A DNA stretch of 64,000 nucleotides from Deltaproteobacteria bacterium (GTDB lineage Bacteria; Myxococcota; Myxococcia; Myxococcales; SZAS-1), in contig JAFEBB010000018.1 in NCBI GenBank assembly GCA_018266075.1, forward strand, positions 55,536 to 119,535. The letters are read 5' to 3'. Of the stretch, positions 25,403-36,951 are shown in pieces (within the stretch, counting starts at the first letter, position 1; the number at the start of each line of letters is the position of its first letter). Below the pieces are notes generated by a model that saw only the letters and a list, made by a program, of their open reading frames with translations, ran no database searches and was not told the DNA's origin. A program made the translations under genes and the position numbers.

Positions 25403-27964
25403 CTAGCCGATCTTGGCGAGCGCGAGCTTTCCTTCCCACCGCTCCTCGAGCGCGCGACGCAGCGGCGCGTGCTCGGGCTTCGCGAGCCGCCCGTCGCGCT
25501 CGACCAGGGCAAGTGCCTCGCGCCGCGCAATCGCAAGCAAGTCCTGATCGCGGGCCAGGTTGGCCACGGCGAGCTCGGGCAATCCGCTCTGCCGGGTGCC
25601 CAGCAGCTCGCCAGGCCCGCGCAGCTCGAGGTCCTTCTGGGCGATGACGAAGCCGTCGTTCGTCGCGGCCATCACCGCGAGCCGCTCCTTCGACACTTCG
25701 CTTCGCGCATAGCCCGCGATGAGCAAGCAGTGCGAGGCGTGCTGGCCACGACCGACGCGGCCACGGAGCTGGTGCAGCTGCGAGAGCCCGAAGCGCTCGG
25801 CGCTCTCGATGACCATCACGGTCGCGTTGGGCACATCGACGCCGACCTCTATGACGGTCGTTGAAACCAAAATGTGAAGTTCCTTGTCGCGGAAGGCGCG
25901 CATCACCGCGTCCTTCTGCTCGGCCTTCATGCGGCCGTGGATGAGCCCCACGTGGAACCCTGGGAACGCGGCCTGCACCAGGTCGGCGCCCTCGGTCGCG
26001 CTCTGGAGGTCGCTCTTCTCGCTCTCCTCCACGAGCGGGTACACGACGTAGGCCTGCCGCCCCGCCTCGAGCTCTCGGCCCACGAGCTCCCACGCGTGCT
26101 CGCGCGACTTCTCCCCGAACACGCGCGTGGCGATGGGCGTGCGACCGGGCGGCAGCTCGTCGATGACGGAGAGGTCGAGGTCGCCGTACGCGGCCATGGC
26201 GAGCGTGCGCGGGATGGGCGTCGCGGTCATCACCAGCACGTCGGGCATGGCGCCCTTGTCGCGAAGCACCGCGCGCTGCATCACGCCGAACCGGTGCTGC
26301 TCGTCGATGACCACCAGACCCAGCTTGGCGAACTGGATGTCATCCTCGAGGAGCGCGTGCGTGCCCACCGCGAGCTGCATGCGCCCCATGGCCAGCCGGG
26401 TGCGCGCCTCGCGCTTCTCCTTCGCCGACTGCGAGCCCGTGAGCAGCCCGACCTCGACGCCAGCCTTGAGCAACAGCTGCTGCATGTTGCGCGCGTGTTG
26501 CTCAGCGAGGATCTCGGTCGGGGCCATCACCGCGGCCTGGTAGCCCGCTTCGATGGCCAGCATCGCCGCGCACAACGACACGGCGGTCTTACCCGAGCCC
26601 ACGTCGCCCTGGAGCAGGCGGTTCATGGGCTCCGGCTTCGACATATCTTGACATATCTCGTCCAGGGCCCGCCGCTGCGCCTTGGTCAGCGGCCAGGGCA
26701 GCCGCTCGAGCACGCCCTGCAGCTTCCGCGGACCCGTGTCGAACGAGATTCCGGGCTCGACCTTCACGTCCTGCCGGCGCAGCGAGAGCCCGAGCTGCAG
26801 GAAGAAGAGCTCGTCGAACGCGAGCCGCCGGTGGCCGGGCGTGGCCCAGCGCTGGAGCGCGTCGAGCGGCACGTCGTCGGACGGGAAATGGATCTGCTGA
26901 AGTGCGTCGCCGAGCGACGGAAGGCCAAGCCCCGTCCGAAGCGACTCGGGCAGCGGATCTTCAATCGTCGGCGCGAAGCGCGCGACCACCCGGTGCGCCA
27001 GATCTCGAATGCCGCGCTGCTCGCCGCGCTCGAAGCCGGGATAGAGCGGCACGATGCGCTCGAAGTGCACGTTGGCGCCGGCGCTCTGCCCGCCTTCGTC
27101 GAGCGGCTCGGCCTCGGGGTGCGCCATCTCGCGGCCGTAGCTCGTCGCGCGCAGCTCGCCGGAGATGATGAACTTCTTGCCCACCGCGAAGCGGCTCTTC
27201 ATCCACGGCGCGTAGTTGAAGAAGGTGCCCGCGATGCTTCCGGTCGCGTCGGCGAAGATGACCTTGAGCGTGCGGCGGCCGCGGCCCTTGAAGCCCTCAT
27301 CGACCCGACGAACTTCGGCGACGGCCGAGCCGCGCTCACCCGGCACGAGCTGCGAGAGCGTAGCGAGCTGGCGTCGATCCTCGTAGCCGCGCGGCATGAG
27401 GAACAGGATGTCACCCACACGTTGAAGCCCTTTCTTCTTCAACAGCGCGGCCAGCCGCGGATGAATTCGGAACGTCGGCTCGAGCGGCGTCGCGAGCGGA
27501 CCGCGCAGCGACTGCTGCGTGGGCACCTTGGGCGGCGCGATCGCGTAGGGCGCGTCGGCCTGGGCTTCATCTTCCTCGAAGAGCTTCTGCGTCTTGGGCG
27601 CGCGCTTCGTCGCTGCCGGCTTCGCGCGCGCAGGCTTCGGCTCGGGCACAGGTGCGACGACGGACTTCGTCAAGCTCGCGAGCGGCTCGAGCTCCGGCGG
27701 CAGCGTGACGAGCGGCTTCAGCTCGCCGATGAGCACCTTGAGCGCGGCCGTGCGCGCGGGCGCCGACATCGCGTCGAAGCCCTTCACCACGCTCGCGAGC
27801 CGATTGGCGCTCTCGGCTGGCAAGCCCGCGCGCGTGGCCTTCTGGCCCACCTGGAGCACGAGCGCGTCGAAGGCCTTGAGCGTGCCCACGTGCGCAAAGC
27901 CGTCGCGCGCGGCGTAGCGCAGCGGCGGCAAGAGCGCCTCGAGGATGGGCTGGTACGCGCTCAC
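25403..27964 (-). CDS. recG: ATP-dependent DNA helicase RecG
   Basis: The protein has 853 residues from a GTG at 27964. RecG is normally near 690; the extra 150 or so are an N-terminal region with a helical part and a low-complexity Ala/Lys/Pro linker. The wedge domain starts near FRIHPRLAALLKKKG. Helicase motifs are complete: Walker A LLQGDVGSGKTAV, the DEQH box VVIDEQHRFGVMQR, TATPIPRTL, and QLRGRVGRG. RecG remodels stalled replication forks and Holliday junctions. It converges with the XPB partner gene, 15 bases apart. Confidence 0.95.
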   Translation of the reverse strand: MSAYQPILEALLPPLRYAARDGFAHVGTLKAFDALVLQVGQKATRAGLPAESANRLASVVKGFDAMSAPARTAALKVLIGELKPLVTLPPELEPLASLTKSVVAPVPEPKPARAKPAATKRAPKTQKLFEEDEAQADAPYAIAPPKVPTQQSLRGPLATPLEPTFRIHPRLAALLKKKGLQRVGDILFLMPRGYEDRRQLATLSQLVPGERGSAVAEVRRVDEGFKGRGRRTLKVIFADATGSIAGTFFNYAPWMKSRFAVGKKFIISGELRATSYGREMAHPEAEPLDEGGQSAGANVHFERIVPLYPGFERGEQRGIRDLAHRVVARFAPTIEDPLPESLRTGLGLPSLGDALQQIHFPSDDVPLDALQRWATPGHRRLAFDELFFLQLGLSLRRQDVKVEPGISFDTGPRKLQGVLERLPWPLTKAQRRALDEICQDMSKPEPMNRLLQGDVGSGKTAVSLCAAMLAIEAGYQAAVMAPTEILAEQHARNMQQLLLKAGVEVGLLTGSQSAKEKREARTRLAMGRMQLAVGTHALLEDDIQFAKLGLVVIDEQHRFGVMQRAVLRDKGAMPDVLVMTATPIPRTLAMAAYGDLDLSVIDELPPGRTPIATRVFGEKSREHAWELVGRELEAGRQAYVVYPLVEESEKSDLQSATEGADLVQAAFPGFHVGLIHGRMKAEQKDAVMRAFRDKELHILVSTTVIEVGVDVPNATVMVIESAERFGLSQLHQLRGRVGRGQHASHCLLIAGYARSEVSKERLAVMAATNDGFVIAQKDLELRGPGELLGTRQSGLPELAVANLARDQDLLAIARREALALVERDGRLAKPEHAPLRRALEERWEGKLALAKIG

Positions 27965-27999
27965 CTGGATTCCCTGCAGGCCGAGCGAAGTCGAGCCGA

Positions 28000-28491
28000 C
28001 TACGCGACCGGGCTCTCCTCGACGAACTTCACCTCGGTGATCTCGTACTCGCGCACGCCACCAGGCGCCTGGATGTTGACCATGTCGCCCACCTCGCGGC
28101 CGATCATGCCGCGCGAGATCGGCGAGGTGACGGAGATGAGGCCCTTCTTCAAGTCGGCCTCGAGCTCGCCCACGATGCGGTAGGTGACCTTCTTGTCCGT
28201 CTCCACGTCGGCGAGCGTGACCGTGGCGCCGAAGACGACCTTCTCGCCGGCGATCTTGCTCACGTCGATGACCTCGGCCCGCGCGATCCAGTCCTCGACC
28301 TGCGCGATGCGCCCGGCGATGTGGCTCTGGCGCTCCTTGGCCGCGTGGTACTCGGCGTTCTCGGAGAGGTCGCCGTGGGCGCGCGCTTCTTCGATGTCCT
28401 TCACGTTCTGCGGGCGGTCGACGGTCTTCAGCTTCTTGAGCTCGTCCTTGAGCTTCTCGAGGCCGCTCTTCGTCATCGGGACGCTAGACAT
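28000..28491 (-). CDS. greA: Transcript cleavage factor GreA
   Basis: The protein has 163 residues from the ATG at 28491, which follows a GGAG site; an upstream in-frame ATG gives an extension not shared by the family. The N-terminal coiled coil starts PMTKSGLEKLKDELKKL and carries the catalytic acidic tip at EEARAHGDLSENAEY. The C-terminal FKBP-like domain shows SPISRGMIGREVGD. It binds the RNA polymerase secondary channel and rescues backtracked complexes. It stands downstream of a small unknown gene, separated by a terminator-like hairpin. Confidence 0.96.
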   Translation of the reverse strand: MSSVPMTKSGLEKLKDELKKLKTVDRPQNVKDIEEARAHGDLSENAEYHAAKERQSHIAGRIAQVEDWIARAEVIDVSKIAGEKVVFGATVTLADVETDKKVTYRIVGELEADLKKGLISVTSPISRGMIGREVGDMVNIQAPGGVREYEITEVKFVEESPVA

Positions 28492-28519
28492 GTCTGCTCC
28501 AACCTTGCGTGCAGGCGTC

Positions 28520-28550
28520 AAAAAGGCCGCGGCCCCGCCAAGCAGGGCCA
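28520..28550 (-). terminator. Terminator-like hairpin upstream of greA
   Basis: On the reverse strand GGCCC ... GGGCC arms (28531-28549) are followed by GCGGCC and a run of five T (28520-28524). It would end transcription of the small gene at 28611-28892 before greA. Confidence 0.5.
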
Positions 28551-28610
28551 CAGCCGCACTCAAGATAACCGATTTCGGGGCGTTAGAACTCCCCAAAACG
28601 CGCCTGGCTG

Positions 28611-28892
28611 CTAGGCGGCCGGGCTCTCAGGCTCCACCTGCTCCACGCGACCGCGGAGCACGTCCAGCGTGCCCGTGAACGAGCGCGGGCTGTCCTCGCG
28701 CGTCTGCACCGTGAAGCGCACGATGGGGGCCTTCACGAGCACCATGCCGATGGCGCCGATCTCCATGCCGCGGTCCGCGAACCACGTGCGCACCCAGCCC
28801 TCAGCCTTGGCGCGAGCCTCGGCAGGCGTGTCGTCGCGGGACTTGGGGCGCGCGGGATTGGCTTTCACCCGCGACGCGGATTTGGCGCTCAT
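28611..28892 (-). CDS. Small protein of unknown function
   Basis: The protein has 93 residues. The first 25 are basic and disordered (SRVKANPARPKSRDD); the rest is a compact alpha-beta domain (RTWFADRGMEIGAIGMVLV, PIVRFTVQTRE, TGTLDVLRGRVEQVEP). I do not recognise a family. The coding frame has the codon bias of its neighbours and is flanked by a hairpin terminator downstream, so it looks real. No operon partner is evident. Confidence 0.6.
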   Translation of the reverse strand: MSAKSASRVKANPARPKSRDDTPAEARAKAEGWVRTWFADRGMEIGAIGMVLVKAPIVRFTVQTREDSPRSFTGTLDVLRGRVEQVEPESPAA

Positions 28893-29000
28893 CGGCCCTC
28901 CCGAGCAGCGTCACGGGCAAGGCTACCGAATTCGACGCCTGATCCATCAAGCTGCACTGCGTCAGCGCGTCGGGGCGTCAACTCCCTCTGAAGATCCGGA

Positions 29001-32288
<3,288 letters not shown>

Positions 32289-32295
32289 GGCGGGC

Positions 32296-32324
32296 GGGAT
32301 AACGCGCCCACTCGGCCCGGTCAA
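32296..32324 (-). promoter_or_regulatory. carB promoter, predicted to give a leaderless mRNA
   Basis: On the reverse strand TTGACC (32319-32324), a 17-base spacer and TATCCC (32296-32301) are followed by only seven bases (32289-32295) before the carB ATG. The transcription start should fall at or next to the A of the start codon. Confidence 0.6.
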
Positions 32325-32382
32325 CGACGGCGATGATCGCCGGCTGGCCGCCTGGAGGGCCGCCGGGCGATGCACGAGCTTG

Positions 32383-32411
32383 TTGCCGAGCCCTCGCGAG
32401 CAATCTACTTT
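32383..32411 (+). promoter_or_regulatory. Promoter of the FmdB-type zinc-ribbon gene
   Basis: TTGCCG (32383-32388), a 17-base spacer and TACTTT (32406-32411) lie nine bases before the ATG at 32421. Transcription would begin two or three bases before the start codon. It is divergent from the carB promoter, 58 bases away. Confidence 0.5.
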
Positions 32412-32420
32412 TCAACCCGC

Positions 32421-32672
32421 ATGCCCATCTACGAGTACGCCTGCGAGAAGTGCAAAGAGGTCACCGAGGTCATCGCCAAGGTGGACGACCCGCCTCCGGC
32501 GAAGTGCCCCCAGTGTGGCAGCAAGAAGCTCTCGCGCGTGGTGTCGCGCAGCGCCTTCCACCTCAAGGGCGGCGGCTGGTACAGCGACCTGTACGGCGGC
32601 TCCAAGAAGTCGAGCTCGGACTCCAGTTCCGAGAGCAAGAGCAGCAAGAAGGAGTCGAAGAAGAAGGACTGA
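32421..32672 (+). CDS. FmdB-family zinc-ribbon regulatory protein
   Basis: The protein has 83 residues. It starts with the family-typical MPIYEYACEKC, and a second pair CPQC completes a four-cysteine zinc ribbon. The last 30 residues are a Ser/Lys/Glu-rich disordered tail. FmdB-like proteins were first described beside formamidase genes and are putative transcription regulators; the exact role is not known. It is divergent from carB. No Shine-Dalgarno sequence is seen. Confidence 0.88.
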   Translation: MPIYEYACEKCKEVTEVIAKVDDPPPAKCPQCGSKKLSRVVSRSAFHLKGGGWYSDLYGGSKKSSSDSSSESKSSKKESKKKD

Positions 32673-32696
32673 CCCGCGGTTGGGAGGGAGGGTGTG

Positions 32697-33272
32697 ATGC
32701 GCAGTCCCGTGACCTTCGCGTGTGTGCTGGCGCTGAGCGTGTGCGCCGCGCCGAGTGCCTTCGCGCAGCATCTGCAGCTCGAGGAGCCCACGCTTCAGCC
32801 GACGCACGACACGCCGCGGCTGCTGAATCAGAGCCTGAACCTGAACCGGCTGCTGCTCGACAGCGAGGTCTCGATCCCGCTCGACCAGGGCGGCGGCGCG
32901 GGCGCCACGGCAGATCCGGCCACGCGTCAGGCGATCTGCTTCATCCTCGGCTTCTTCCCGGGCTTCGGGCTGGGGCATCTCGTCGCCGGCCACCGAGACG
33001 GCTTCATCCTCTTCCTCATCATCGACACCGTCTTCCTGTGCGCTGCGATCGTGATCTCGGTTTTTGCGCCCTGGCCGTTCTACGGGCTGCTGTGGGTGGC
33101 GTGGATCGTGGAGCACGTGTTCCAGGGCTACGACGCCTACGTAGCCTCGGGCGGACAAAAACTCGTCGAGAGATCCGTCGACCGGTTGATCTACGCGGGC
33201 CGCAGCGACGACGACGGCCGCATCGCGCCGCAGTTCAACCCGGTCACGCGCTTCATGAGCTACAGCTTCTAG
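32697..33272 (+). CDS. Envelope protein with signal peptide and two membrane helices
   Basis: The protein has 191 residues from the ATG at 32697, after a GGGAGGGAGGG stretch; a GTG one codon upstream is possible. A signal peptide ends SAFAQ, followed by about 50 polar residues. Two membrane helices (AICFILGFFPGFGLGHLVAG and GFILFLIIDTVFLCAAIVI) lead into a third hydrophobic stretch (FYGLLWVAWIVEHVF). The paired helices with GFGxGHxxxG recall small TM2-like membrane proteins. No enzyme motif is seen and the function is unknown. Confidence 0.65.
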   Translation: MRSPVTFACVLALSVCAAPSAFAQHLQLEEPTLQPTHDTPRLLNQSLNLNRLLLDSEVSIPLDQGGGAGATADPATRQAICFILGFFPGFGLGHLVAGHRDGFILFLIIDTVFLCAAIVISVFAPWPFYGLLWVAWIVEHVFQGYDAYVASGGQKLVERSVDRLIYAGRSDDDGRIAPQFNPVTRFMSYSF

Positions 33273-33278
33273 GCGCGA

Positions 33279-33938
33279 ATGCTGATCGGCCACTACGCGC
33301 CCGCGCTGGTGCTGCAGCGGGCGCGCCCGTCGGTGAAGCTCTGGCAGCTCTTCGTGGCCACGCAGCTCGTGGACGTCTTCTGGGGACTGTTCATCCTCAC
33401 CGGCGTGGAACACGCGCGCATCGTGCCGGGCTTCACGCAGTCGAACGACCTCGACCTCTACGACATGCCGTACACACACAGCCTGGTGGCGACAGGCGCC
33501 TGGGCGCTCGTGGCGTTCGTAGGTTGGAAGTCGTTTCGCAAAGGCCAAGGCAGCACGCTCGACGCGCTGGTCATCGCCGTCGCCGTGGCCTCGCACTTTG
33601 CCGGCGACTACCTCGTGCACGCGCAGGACTTGCCAGTGATGGCCGCACAAGGGCCGAAGTTGGGGCTGGGGCTTTGGCGAGATCGGACGGCCGCGCTCAT
33701 ACTCGAGACGGCGCTCTTCGCCGGCGCGGCGCTGTACTGGTGGCTGCCGCAACGCGACACGATGGGCGCGACGCGCGTCGGCGTGGGCTTGCTGATCCTC
33801 ACGGCCGTGGCGGCGATCTCGTTTTTCGTGCCCACTCCGCCCTCGCCCGCGGCGATGGCGCTCACGGGGCTGCTCACCTACGCGCTCTGCGCCTGGTGGG
33901 CAGCGACGGCGAATCGGGCTACCGCACCGCGCCCGTGA
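33279..33938 (+). CDS. Polytopic membrane protein of unknown function
   Basis: The protein has 219 residues and about six membrane helices. Conserved-looking polar spots inside them are PYTHSLVATG and ASHFAGDYLVHAQDLPV, which recall the His/Asp motifs of membrane-bound metal-dependent hydrolases (YdjM/DUF457-like). It starts six bases after the preceding gene, so the two are co-transcribed. The 3' end overlaps the convergent NACHT gene by 20 bases. The function is only a guess. Confidence 0.65.
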   Translation: MLIGHYAPALVLQRARPSVKLWQLFVATQLVDVFWGLFILTGVEHARIVPGFTQSNDLDLYDMPYTHSLVATGAWALVAFVGWKSFRKGQGSTLDALVIAVAVASHFAGDYLVHAQDLPVMAAQGPKLGLGLWRDRTAALILETALFAGAALYWWLPQRDTMGATRVGVGLLILTAVAAISFFVPTPPSPAAMALTGLLTYALCAWWAATANRATAPRP

Positions 33939-36870
33939 AGTCGGGCCGACGCGCGCCATCGAGGATCGCGTCGCGCAAGTCGGCGCCCTGAAGATCCGCG
34001 CCCTCGAGATCCGCGCCCGACAGGTTCGCTCGACGCAGATCCGCCTTCCGCAGATCCGCGTCGCGAAGCTTGGCATCGCGGAGCACGGCGTCTTGCAGGT
34101 TCGCACTGGCGAGCGTGGCACGCTTGAGATCCGCGCCGTGAAGATTTGCCCGCGACAAGTCGGCCGCGGTGAGATCCGCCCCCGCGAGCTTGGCGCGGTC
34201 GAGATCGGCCATCACCAGCGTGGCGCCACGCAGGATGGACTTCTCGAGCGTCGCGTTCTTCAGGTTGGCGTGGCTGAGATCCGCGCGATCGAAATCCGCG
34301 CCCGAAGCCTTCAGGGCCGCGAGCGTGGCCCGCGCCAGCCGCGCGCGACGCAGCGTGGAGCCTGACAGGAACGCCTCGCGCAGGAGCGCGTTCTCGAGGT
34401 TGGCCTCGTCGAGGTTGGCGCTCATGGCCTTGGCGCCGTCGAGGTTTGCCTCGGCGAGATCGGCGCGGAAGAGCTGCGCGCGATCGAGCACCGCATTCAC
34501 GAAGGTGGCCTTGCGAAGGTTCGCTTCCTCGAGCCTCGCGCCCGTGAGTTCGGCCTCGTCGAGCCGCGCACCGGGCGACGCCAACCGCGCCGCAAAGATC
34601 GGCGGCACGCTCCCGTGCAGCCAGTACCAGGCCAGCAGGCTCCGCAACGTCAGCGGCGTCCGAGCCGACACGCCGGGCCCATCGCCCAGCGCGCTCCCGA
34701 GGAAGAGCGCGGCCTCGCGCACGTGCGCGCGCGGATCGTCGGTGAAGCTGGCGATGCCGTCGGGCAGCCGCTCCTCGTTGAAGCTCCACTCCGCCCAGGC
34801 GTGCAGGCGCTGCCGAGGGCCATCGTCCCAGGCGAAGAGCAGCCGACGCAGGAAGTCCGGTGCGCGCTCGCCCACGTCGAAGAGCCGAGCGCCACAGAGC
34901 TCCTTCTCCTGCTCGCGCCAGGCGTGGCTGTCGGACTTCGCGATCCGCGACAGCACCTGCGCCCAATGCCTCGCGACGAGATACTCCTCGAAGCTCTTGT
35001 GGCCGAAGAGCAGCCGCACGCCGTCGCTGCCGTCGAGCTCGGCTTGCAGCACCAGCAGGAGCGACATCCGCAGCGCGCGAACGGCTTCGGCGCTCTCGGT
35101 CACGCCGAGCTCCTCGCGGACGATGCGCTCCACATGGAACCCGGACAGCGACTCGCCTTTCTCCTGCCGCCGCGCGGCCTCCCACGCGGCGCGGCCGAGC
35201 AGCCAGAGCATCGCGTCGACCGGGCCCGCGTCGGCGGGAATGAGCCCCTTCGCAAACGCCGCATCCCGCAGCCGCTCCGACGCCGCCGCGATCTGCGGAT
35301 GGCTCGCCTGATCCAGCTCGTGCTTGCCGCGCGCCACCTGGCGGAAGAAGCGCTCGTAGAGCTCCACGTGCGTCACCGCCCCGCCCTGCGCGGGGTCCCA
35401 GGTGAACGCGATCATGAAGAGCAAGATCGGCGTCGTGGCCAGATCGAGCAGCCCGTTGCGCGCGAGGTCCGCGAGCGTGAGCGGCGGCTTGTCGTGGCGC
35501 AGCGCGTTCCAGCACTCGAGCCACTGGCCGACCTGGCCGCCGGGCTGCTTGTCGCGGCCCTGGTTGGTGAGCTCGCGCAACCGCACGCGGGGCACGTCCG
35601 GGCCATGCGCGGCCACCGGAACCGCCGCGGGCCGGGTGAAGACGATGAAGCGATGCCTGCTGCCCGCGCGCTCCCGCAGCCCGCGCAAGAGCTCCGCCAC
35701 CTGTCGCTCGCCGAGCGCGACCTCATCCAGCCCGTCGAAGAGGAAGCACGCGCGGACACCCGCGCCCGGCGGCGCCAGCGCGGCGTCGTCGAGCGGCAGC
35801 TCCAGCCCGAGCGTGCGCGCGTGACGCTGGAGGGCGCGGCGAATCACGCGCTCCACGTCGACCTCGCCCGGCGCCAGATCCTCCGCGCAGCGAACGAAGA
35901 TGGGCAGCTCCAGCTCGGGCCCGGGCGCGCTCCCCGCCAGGTACGCGCGCGCGAGCTGCATGGCCCGCATGCGCGCGGTGAGGCTCTTGCCCAGCCCGAA
36001 GTCGCCCGTCACCAGGATGAGCGGATGCTTGGCCACGAGCGCGTCGAGCAGCTTGTGCACCGCCTTGGGCCCCAGGCGCTGCTTGCGCGCGCCGCTGGCC
36101 AGCTCGGCCGTAGCCTGCGGCTCCACGTAGATGCGCGCGAGCGGCATGTCGGGCAGCGCGTCGTGGTGCAGCGCGTTCGAGAAGACGTGCCGCTCGCCCC
36201 ACCCCGCCATGTCGGCCACGAGCAGCTCGCGGAGCAGGTGCGCGCGATCGTGCACCAGCTCGAGCTGCCACGCGCGAACCTCGGCGCCACCCGGGCCCGC
36301 GAGCGCCTCTGCATACGCGCGCCGAAACGCGCGTTCAAAGGCGACGCGCTCGTCCTTCGCGAGCTCGAGGAGCGGCGGCTCATCCTTCGGCCCCGGTCCT
36401 GCGAACGCGCTCCAGAGCGCGCGGTACGCGGGCGTGCCCAGCGGCTCGGCGACATACGCGTCGGCCTGCGCCAGCGCCTCGCTCGCGCGCAGCGGCTGCG
36501 GTGGAAGCGGCTCGGCAAGCGTCGACGCAAGCCGCGCGCTTCCATCGGCGAGCAGGTTTCGCTGCGCGCCCGTCGCGAAGAAGTAGTCGCGCCAGCCGAC
36601 GTCGAGCTTGCCCGGGGTCTGGCGCTCCGAGAGCGCCCAGTGCTCCCGCCACGCCTCGCCGAACGCGGACGCAATCAGCGCCGCTTGGCGCGCAGGCGGC
36701 CTCGGCGTGCCGGCCTGGGGCGCGAGCTGCTGGCCCAGCTCTGCGGCGTCCTTGAGCAGGCCGAGCTGGTCCGCGCCCAGAGGCTCGTCCTTGGCCTTCC
36801 AGGCCGAGAGCCCCAGCCCCACGAGCCTTCCCAAGAGCTGCGCCAGGTGCGTGACCGACTGCACGTCCAT
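33919..36870 (-). CDS. NACHT-type STAND NTPase with C-terminal pentapeptide repeats
   Basis: The protein has 983 residues. Residues 1-260 form an N-terminal region without a recognised domain. Residues about 285-420 are a NACHT NTPase: Walker A VTGDFGLGKSLTAR (289-296 core), Walker B CFLFDGLDEVA (375-383) with the Asp-Gly-Leu-Asp-Glu signature, and the sensor FIVFTRP (408-414). A helical region to about 760 ends with FGHKSFEEYLVARHW (622-636), the HxSFxEYxxA motif of bacterial NACHT proteins. Residues about 766-975 are some 40 tandem pentapeptides (A[DN]LxxA), a right-handed quadrilateral helix. STAND NTPases of this kind commonly sense an invader or stress. Here the pentapeptide helix is the likely sensor and the N-terminus the effector. 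It follows a coiled-coil gene by 81 bases. Confidence 0.9.
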   Translation of the reverse strand: MDVQSVTHLAQLLGRLVGLGLSAWKAKDEPLGADQLGLLKDAAELGQQLAPQAGTPRPPARQAALIASAFGEAWREHWALSERQTPGKLDVGWRDYFFATGAQRNLLADGSARLASTLAEPLPPQPLRASEALAQADAYVAEPLGTPAYRALWSAFAGPGPKDEPPLLELAKDERVAFERAFRRAYAEALAGPGGAEVRAWQLELVHDRAHLLRELLVADMAGWGERHVFSNALHHDALPDMPLARIYVEPQATAELASGARKQRLGPKAVHKLLDALVAKHPLILVTGDFGLGKSLTARMRAMQLARAYLAGSAPGPELELPIFVRCAEDLAPGEVDVERVIRRALQRHARTLGLELPLDDAALAPPGAGVRACFLFDGLDEVALGERQVAELLRGLRERAGSRHRFIVFTRPAAVPVAAHGPDVPRVRLRELTNQGRDKQPGGQVGQWLECWNALRHDKPPLTLADLARNGLLDLATTPILLFMIAFTWDPAQGGAVTHVELYERFFRQVARGKHELDQASHPQIAAASERLRDAAFAKGLIPADAGPVDAMLWLLGRAAWEAARRQEKGESLSGFHVERIVREELGVTESAEAVRALRMSLLLVLQAELDGSDGVRLLFGHKSFEEYLVARHWAQVLSRIAKSDSHAWREQEKELCGARLFDVGERAPDFLRRLLFAWDDGPRQRLHAWAEWSFNEERLPDGIASFTDDPRAHVREAALFLGSALGDGPGVSARTPLTLRSLLAWYWLHGSVPPIFAARLASPGARLDEAELTGARLEEANLRKATFVNAVLDRAQLFRADLAEANLDGAKAMSANLDEANLENALLREAFLSGSTLRRARLARATLAALKASGADFDRADLSHANLKNATLEKSILRGATLVMADLDRAKLAGADLTAADLSRANLHGADLKRATLASANLQDAVLRDAKLRDADLRKADLRRANLSGADLEGADLQGADLRDAILDGARRPDFTGAVR

Positions 36871-36951
36871 GCGAACAACGCCCTCCCCGAACGAAGCGAT
36901 CTACCAGGGAAGGCTGTCAGCGTCGGCGGGAAGCGGTACCCGCAGGCGGGC

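Noticed and set aside
27965..27999. Operon of recG with greA
   Set aside because: Both are on the same strand with a short gap, but no overlap or shared promoter evidence is visible, so a joint transcript is possible but not asserted.
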